DNA of 64,000 nt from an uncultured Flavobacteriales bacterium (GTDB lineage: Bacteria > Bacteroidota > Bacteroidia > Flavobacteriales > BACL11), in contig CAJQIZ010000004.1 in NCBI GenBank assembly GCA_905478555.1, positions 30,627-94,626 of the forward strand, in the 5' to 3' direction. Position numbers and translations under genes: made by a program. Below, in pieces: positions 59,844 to 64,000 of this stretch. Each line of letters opens with the position of its first letter. Position 1 is the first letter of the stretch. The notes beneath the pieces are model-generated. The model saw only the letters and a list, made by a program, of their open reading frames with translations, had not been told where the DNA came from and searched no databases.

Positions 59844-60569
59844 ATGTTATTATCAATTATGGAACCAATAGCACCTGACAATTATGTAGCTTTTACATTC
59901 TTCATAGGTTATATTGCAATGTTGGCAGCATCTGTATTCTTCTTTGTTGAAAGAGGAAGTGTTGACGACAAATGGAAGATGTCTTTATTAGTATCGGCTC
60001 TAATTACAGGTATAGCTGCTGTACATTACTATTACATGAGAGACTACTGGCTAGGAACTGGAGAATCTCCAACTTTCTTCAGATATGTAGATTGGATCTT
60101 AACGGTTCCATTGATGTGTGTTGAATTTTACTTACTTACTAAATTTGCTGGAGCTAAGAAAAGTCTATTATGGAAGTTAATTCTTGCTTCAACTTGGATG
60201 TTAGTTTGTGGATACATTGGAGAGGCTTTCTCAGATGGAACTACAGGTCATTCTGTAACATGGGGTGTTCTTTCAACTATTGGGTACTTATACATTGTAT
60301 ACACTGTATGGTTTGGAGAAGTTGCTCAATTAGCTGAAAAAAGTAATTCTGATGCCATCAAGAAAGGTGTTAAATATTTGGCTTGGTTTGTATTAGTAGG
60401 ATGGTCAATTTATCCTATAGGTTATATGTGTATGGATGGAGGATGGTTAAGTAGTGTTATGGCACCAGAAAGTGTGGATGTATGGTATAATATTGCTGAT
60501 GCAATCAACAAAATAGGATTTGGATTAGTGGTTTATTCTATCGCTATATCTGAGTCAAATAAAAAGTAG
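59844..60569 (+). CDS. Proteorhodopsin, DTE-type proton pump
   Basis: FFRYVDWILTVPLMCVEFYLL (D, T, E of helix C; Met at tuning position), VHYYYMRDYW helix B His, IADAINKIGFGLVVYSIA Schiff-base Lys. Confidence 0.96.
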   Translation: MLLSIMEPIAPDNYVAFTFFIGYIAMLAASVFFFVERGSVDDKWKMSLLVSALITGIAAVHYYYMRDYWLGTGESPTFFRYVDWILTVPLMCVEFYLLTKFAGAKKSLLWKLILASTWMLVCGYIGEAFSDGTTGHSVTWGVLSTIGYLYIVYTVWFGEVAQLAEKSNSDAIKKGVKYLAWFVLVGWSIYPIGYMCMDGGWLSSVMAPESVDVWYNIADAINKIGFGLVVYSIAISESNKK

Positions 60570-60619
60570 ATTAATAATTTAAAGAAATAGGGTGGGAGAA
60601 ATCCTGCCCTAATTTTTTT

Positions 60620-61516
60620 TTGAATAAATTTACATTTACATATCTAATATTTGTTTATGCCCTTTTTGCTATTTTCACTTTAAATGATGAAATTAGCATT
60701 GATACTCAAGTTATAAGTTCTATAATTTTAGTTTCTCTTTTTGGTATTCCACATGGAGCAATTGATAATATTATTTACTTGTCATCAAATAAGATTACAA
60801 GATTTAGATTTTATTTAATATATATAGTAACTATAATTTTTTACTGCATACTTTGGTGGCTAGCCCCAATTATATCGCTTATCTTCTTTTTATTCCTATC
60901 TTCTTATCATTTTGGTGAGTCACAATTAGTAGATTATTCTTTTATAAATAAGAAAAGAATTATTTATTTATTTTGGGGATTTGCTTTACTTTCTACTTTA
61001 ATTTTTTACAATAATAATGAATTATTGTCTCTATCGAATCAGTTTATAGATACTGAGAAGTTTAGTCAAGTATTTAATATTCTAATTTTCAAGTATATTT
61101 TTTGTTTTAGTAATGTGATCATAATTTCTTTACTAGTTTATAAAAATTATAAATTAAGTATTTCTAATCAGCAGTTAATGAATGAAATATTTCTATTGAT
61201 CTTAATTCATATTACTTTTTATTTATTTCCAATAATCATTAGTTTTACATTATACTTTATTTTTCTTCATTCAATTAAAGTTTTAAAACAAGAGTTTGAT
61301 TACTTAAAATCTTTGCAGTCTGATTTAAATCTACTTAAATTCATTAAATTATTATACCCACATACTTTACTTTCAATAGTATTTTTGATGATTTTATTAT
61401 TGTTAATGAATTTTGGGTATGTTAATATATCAGCATTTCTTTTTTCAATAATTGGCATCTCAGTTATAACCTTACCTCATGCTATTATTATGTCTAACTT
61501 TTATAATAAAAAATAA
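60620..61516 (+). CDS. blh: Brp/Blh-type beta-carotene 15,15'-dioxygenase
   Basis: FGIPHGAIDNIIYL, SSYHFGESQL, YFIFLHSIKVL, TLPHAIIMSNFY; TTG start; 50 bp downstream of the rhodopsin. Confidence 0.88.
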   Translation: MNKFTFTYLIFVYALFAIFTLNDEISIDTQVISSIILVSLFGIPHGAIDNIIYLSSNKITRFRFYLIYIVTIIFYCILWWLAPIISLIFFLFLSSYHFGESQLVDYSFINKKRIIYLFWGFALLSTLIFYNNNELLSLSNQFIDTEKFSQVFNILIFKYIFCFSNVIIISLLVYKNYKLSISNQQLMNEIFLLILIHITFYLFPIIISFTLYFIFLHSIKVLKQEFDYLKSLQSDLNLLKFIKLLYPHTLLSIVFLMILLLLMNFGYVNISAFLFSIIGISVITLPHAIIMSNFYNKK

Positions 61517-61587
61517 TCTAAAAAAACTCTATGAATTATTTATTAGGATTAGTATCTTAATATTTTTTAAATTGTTTATTTAAAAAA

Positions 61588-61935
61588 TTAAAGAATAGTA
61601 ATTAGTGTTTTATAAAAAATAATAAAATTTAAAATAGCATATAATATCGCAGGTAAAATTTTAATTACATTGTCTTTAATTTTAATTCTAACAAAAATAG
61701 CAGTAATCATCATTACTGTTAATGCAGCAGATGCAAAAATTAATAATAATGGAAAATACCATCCAATTAATAATCCAAAAGCAGATATAAATTGTAATGA
61801 CGCTATTATTTTTCTTAACTTCTTATACCCCCACCTCTCATATTCAGAAATCATTCTTTCAGTATAAAATGAACTTATTGAATAGAATATGAAAGAAAAT
61901 GCTGAAAAAAGTAAGAATACTAAATGATAGTCCAT
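61588..61935 (-). CDS. DoxX-like membrane protein
   Basis: Four TM segments; MISEYERWGYKKLRKIIASLQFISAFGLLIGWYFPLLLIFASAALTVMMITAIFVRIKIKD. Confidence 0.75.
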   Translation of the reverse strand: MDYHLVFLLFSAFSFIFYSISSFYTERMISEYERWGYKKLRKIIASLQFISAFGLLIGWYFPLLLIFASAALTVMMITAIFVRIKIKDNVIKILPAILYAILNFIIFYKTLITIL

Positions 61936-61938
61936 AAA

Positions 61939-62283
61939 TTAAATTATCGGAAGATTTTTTGCGGCTATAAATAAACACAATATAAGAAGACAAACAGATG
62001 GAATAAACTTAGTGAATGGATTTCGAACCTTAATATGAAAATATTGGGCGCAAATCATTAAAAGTGCCATAGATAATGAAGATGAAAGCAGAAATTCATT
62101 ATACCAAATTCCTAAAATTAGAATTGTTGCAAGAGATATTTTTAAAGCACCAACTATGTCTCTAATAGTATCAGAAATACCATATTGCTCAAATTCAACT
62201 ATAATATTTTCTCTCCTAAATACCCAAACAACAATTACTGAGATTGCAACTATAAGCTGTGATAGTATTAATAATTTTTCCAT
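61939..62283 (-). CDS. DoxX-like membrane protein (paralogue of the adjacent gene)
   Basis: Four TM segments; IIVEFEQYGISDTIRDIVGALKISLATILILGIWYN...FHIKVRNPF. Confidence 0.75.
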   Translation of the reverse strand: MEKLLILSQLIVAISVIVVWVFRRENIIVEFEQYGISDTIRDIVGALKISLATILILGIWYNEFLLSSSLSMALLMICAQYFHIKVRNPFTKFIPSVCLLILCLFIAAKNLPII

Positions 62284-62351
62284 TTTCTTTTTTTTAAATT
62301 ATTTTCAAAAATAAGAGATTACTTGGAAAATCCAATAAATTTCTTAAATTT

Positions 62352-62456
62352 GTTTTAGTAGATTGATTAGCGGTGCAAAGAGCGGAACAATTTTTAGTTT
62401 AAAACTTGCTGGACTCATGTAAAAAGGTATTTGGTTGTAATCCTTCTACTCCGACT
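62352..62456 (-). repeat. Dispersed intergenic repeat, copy 4 (near full length, reverse orientation)
   Basis: Reverse complement gtcggagtagaaggattacaacc...agcaagttttaaactaaaaattgttccgctctttgcaccgctaatcaatctactaaaac. Confidence 0.85.
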
Positions 62457-62465
62457 TTTTTCTAC

Positions 62466-64000
62466 TTAATTGAGAATATTAAACAAAATAAAACCCATAA
62501 CATCAGCTGCTTCTGCTATTTTTTTACTTACGGGTGTTCCTGAACCATGTCCTGCATTAGTTTCTATTCGTATTAATGTGGGATTATTTCCTATTTGTTT
62601 ATCTTGCAAATGTGCCGTAAACTTAAAACTGTGTGCAGGAACTACTCTGTCATCATGATCTCCCGTTAGTACTAAAGTTGCGGGGTATTCTATTCCCTCT
62701 TTTATATTATGTACTGGAGAATATTTATATAAATATTCAAACATTTCCTTGCTCTGTTCAGACGTACCGTAATCGTATGCCCATCCCGCACCAGAAGTAA
62801 AAGTATGGTATCTCAACATGTCTAACACTCCAACTGCAGGGATTGCAACCTGAAACAATTCTGGTCTTTGTGTCATACAAGCACCTACTAAAAGCCCTCC
62901 ATTTGATCTTCCACTAATTGCCAAATTTTTTGAACTTGTATATTTTTTTTCAATTAGAAATTCTGCTGCAGAGATAAAGTCGTCAAATACATTTTGTTTT
63001 TGCATTTTAGTTCCTGCATCATGCCACTCTTTACCATATTCACCACCACCTCTAAGATTTGCTACTACATAAATACCTCCTTGTTCTAACCATACAGCAT
63101 TTGTTACCGAAAAAGAAGGCTTTAAAGAAATATTAAAACCTCCATAGCCATATAAAATAGTAGGATTTGATCCATCTAATTTTATTCCTTTTTTATACAT
63201 AATACTTATCGGAACTTTTGTACCATCTTTAGAAGTGTAAAAATGTTGCTCGGAAATAAAATCTTCTGAATTAAAATCAATATTTGGAGACCAATATAAT
63301 TCAGATTCTCCATTTTCTACATTGTATTTAAAAGAAGATCTTGGAGTAATGTAATTGCTAAAATTGTAGAAAATTTCTTTTTGATCTTCTTTCCCTCCAA
63401 ATCCACTTACATTTCCTTTTCCGGAAAATTCTATTTCTCTAACTAATTCTCCATCATACTTATATTGTAGTATTTTGGAATTTGCATCTACAAAATATTT
63501 TACAAAAAAGTACCCCCCTGCTTTAGATACATTCAATACATTTTCAGTTTCAGGAATGAAGGTTATCCAATTTTCTACGTTAGGAGAATTTGCATCTACT
63601 GTAATAATTTTTTTATTCGGAGCATTTAGATTAGTAGAGATATATAACTTACTCCCAATGTTATGTGATATATAACTATTACTCTCAAAATTATATGTTA
63701 TTTGAATAAGTTCAGTATTTTCTTTATTTCTATCTTTAATATACAGATTATTACCAGAGGTTGCTTTTGATGCACTAATAACCAAATAATTCTGATCTTT
63801 CGTGATATAACCACTTACATATCTAAATTTTTCTTTCTGGCCAAAAATAACTTTGTCGTCCTTTTGAAGAGTATTTAGTTGATGGTAATATAATTTATGT
63901 CTATCTGTTTTATCAGATAAAACTGAGTTTTCAGGTTTGTCGTAAGAAGAGTAGTAGAAACCTTTATTTCCATTCCAACTTATTCCGGAAAATTTCACAT
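62466..64000 (-). CDS. Prolyl oligopeptidase family serine peptidase (S9), 5' end cut by window
   Basis: ILYGYGGFNISLKPSFS, GGEYGKEWHDAGTKMQKQNVFDDF, ISGRSNGGLLVGA, GDHDDRVVPAHSFKFTA. Confidence 0.95.
   Translation of the reverse strand, partial: VKFSGISWNGNKGFYYSSYDKPENSVLSDKTDRHKLYYHQLNTLQKDDKVIFGQKEKFRYVSGYITKDQNYLVISASKATSGNNLYIKDRNKENTELIQITYNFESNSYISHNIGSKLYISTNLNAPNKKIITVDANSPNVENWITFIPETENVLNVSKAGGYFFVKYFVDANSKILQYKYDGELVREIEFSGKGNVSGFGGKEDQKEIFYNFSNYITPRSSFKYNVENGESELYWSPNIDFNSEDFISEQHFYTSKDGTKVPISIMYKKGIKLDGSNPTILYGYGGFNISLKPSFSVTNAVWLEQGGIYVVANLRGGGEYGKEWHDAGTKMQKQNVFDDFISAAEFLIEKKYTSSKNLAISGRSNGGLLVGACMTQRPELFQVAIPAVGVLDMLRYHTFTSGAGWAYDYGTSEQSKEMFEYLYKYSPVHNIKEGIEYPATLVLTGDHDDRVVPAHSFKFTAHLQDKQIGNNPTLIRIETNAGHGSGTPVSKKIAEAADVMGFILFNILN

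Noticed and set aside
59844-60569. Sodium- or chloride-pumping rhodopsin (NDQ or NTQ type), or blue-tuned form
   Set aside because: Helix C reads D-T-E, not NDQ/NTQ, and the tuning residue is Met rather than Gln.

Overview
AT-rich Bacteroidota (Flavobacteriia-like) chromosomal window. Most of it is housekeeping: the rplM-rpsI-rpsB-tsf-pyrH-frr cluster, sucAB, kbl, gdhA, kdsB, pth-rplY-prs, purT, a tyrosine-degradation cluster (hppD/hmgA/fah), an exbB-exbD-exbD operon, and four tRNAs (Ser-GGA, Ile2/Met-CAU, Cys-GCA, Leu-CAA). The regions most worth a second look are: (1) a dispersed ~75-105 bp intergenic repeat with four copies (about 193-250, 28528-28628, 29456-29530 on +; 62352-62456 on -), with imperfect terminal inverted repeats, an internal TTGNNCCGCT direct repeat and one end resembling an antisense tRNA 3' arm; (2) a decayed dprA remnant (N-terminus missing plus a frameshift) next to a TonB-dependent receptor; (3) a decaying accessory stretch at 58.6-59.8 kb, including a 150-codon frame with four in-frame stops; (4) a proteorhodopsin (DTE motif, Met at the spectral-tuning position) followed by a blh-type carotene dioxygenase and two DoxX-like paralogues; (5) three adjacent small membrane proteins sharing a signal peptide-ASFPV leader, and a trypsin-like protease whose N-terminal domain is duplicated as a separate gene. 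No CRISPR array, prophage, rRNA or IS transposase was seen. I could not support a complete new defence or other named system; the repeat family is the best candidate for something undescribed.
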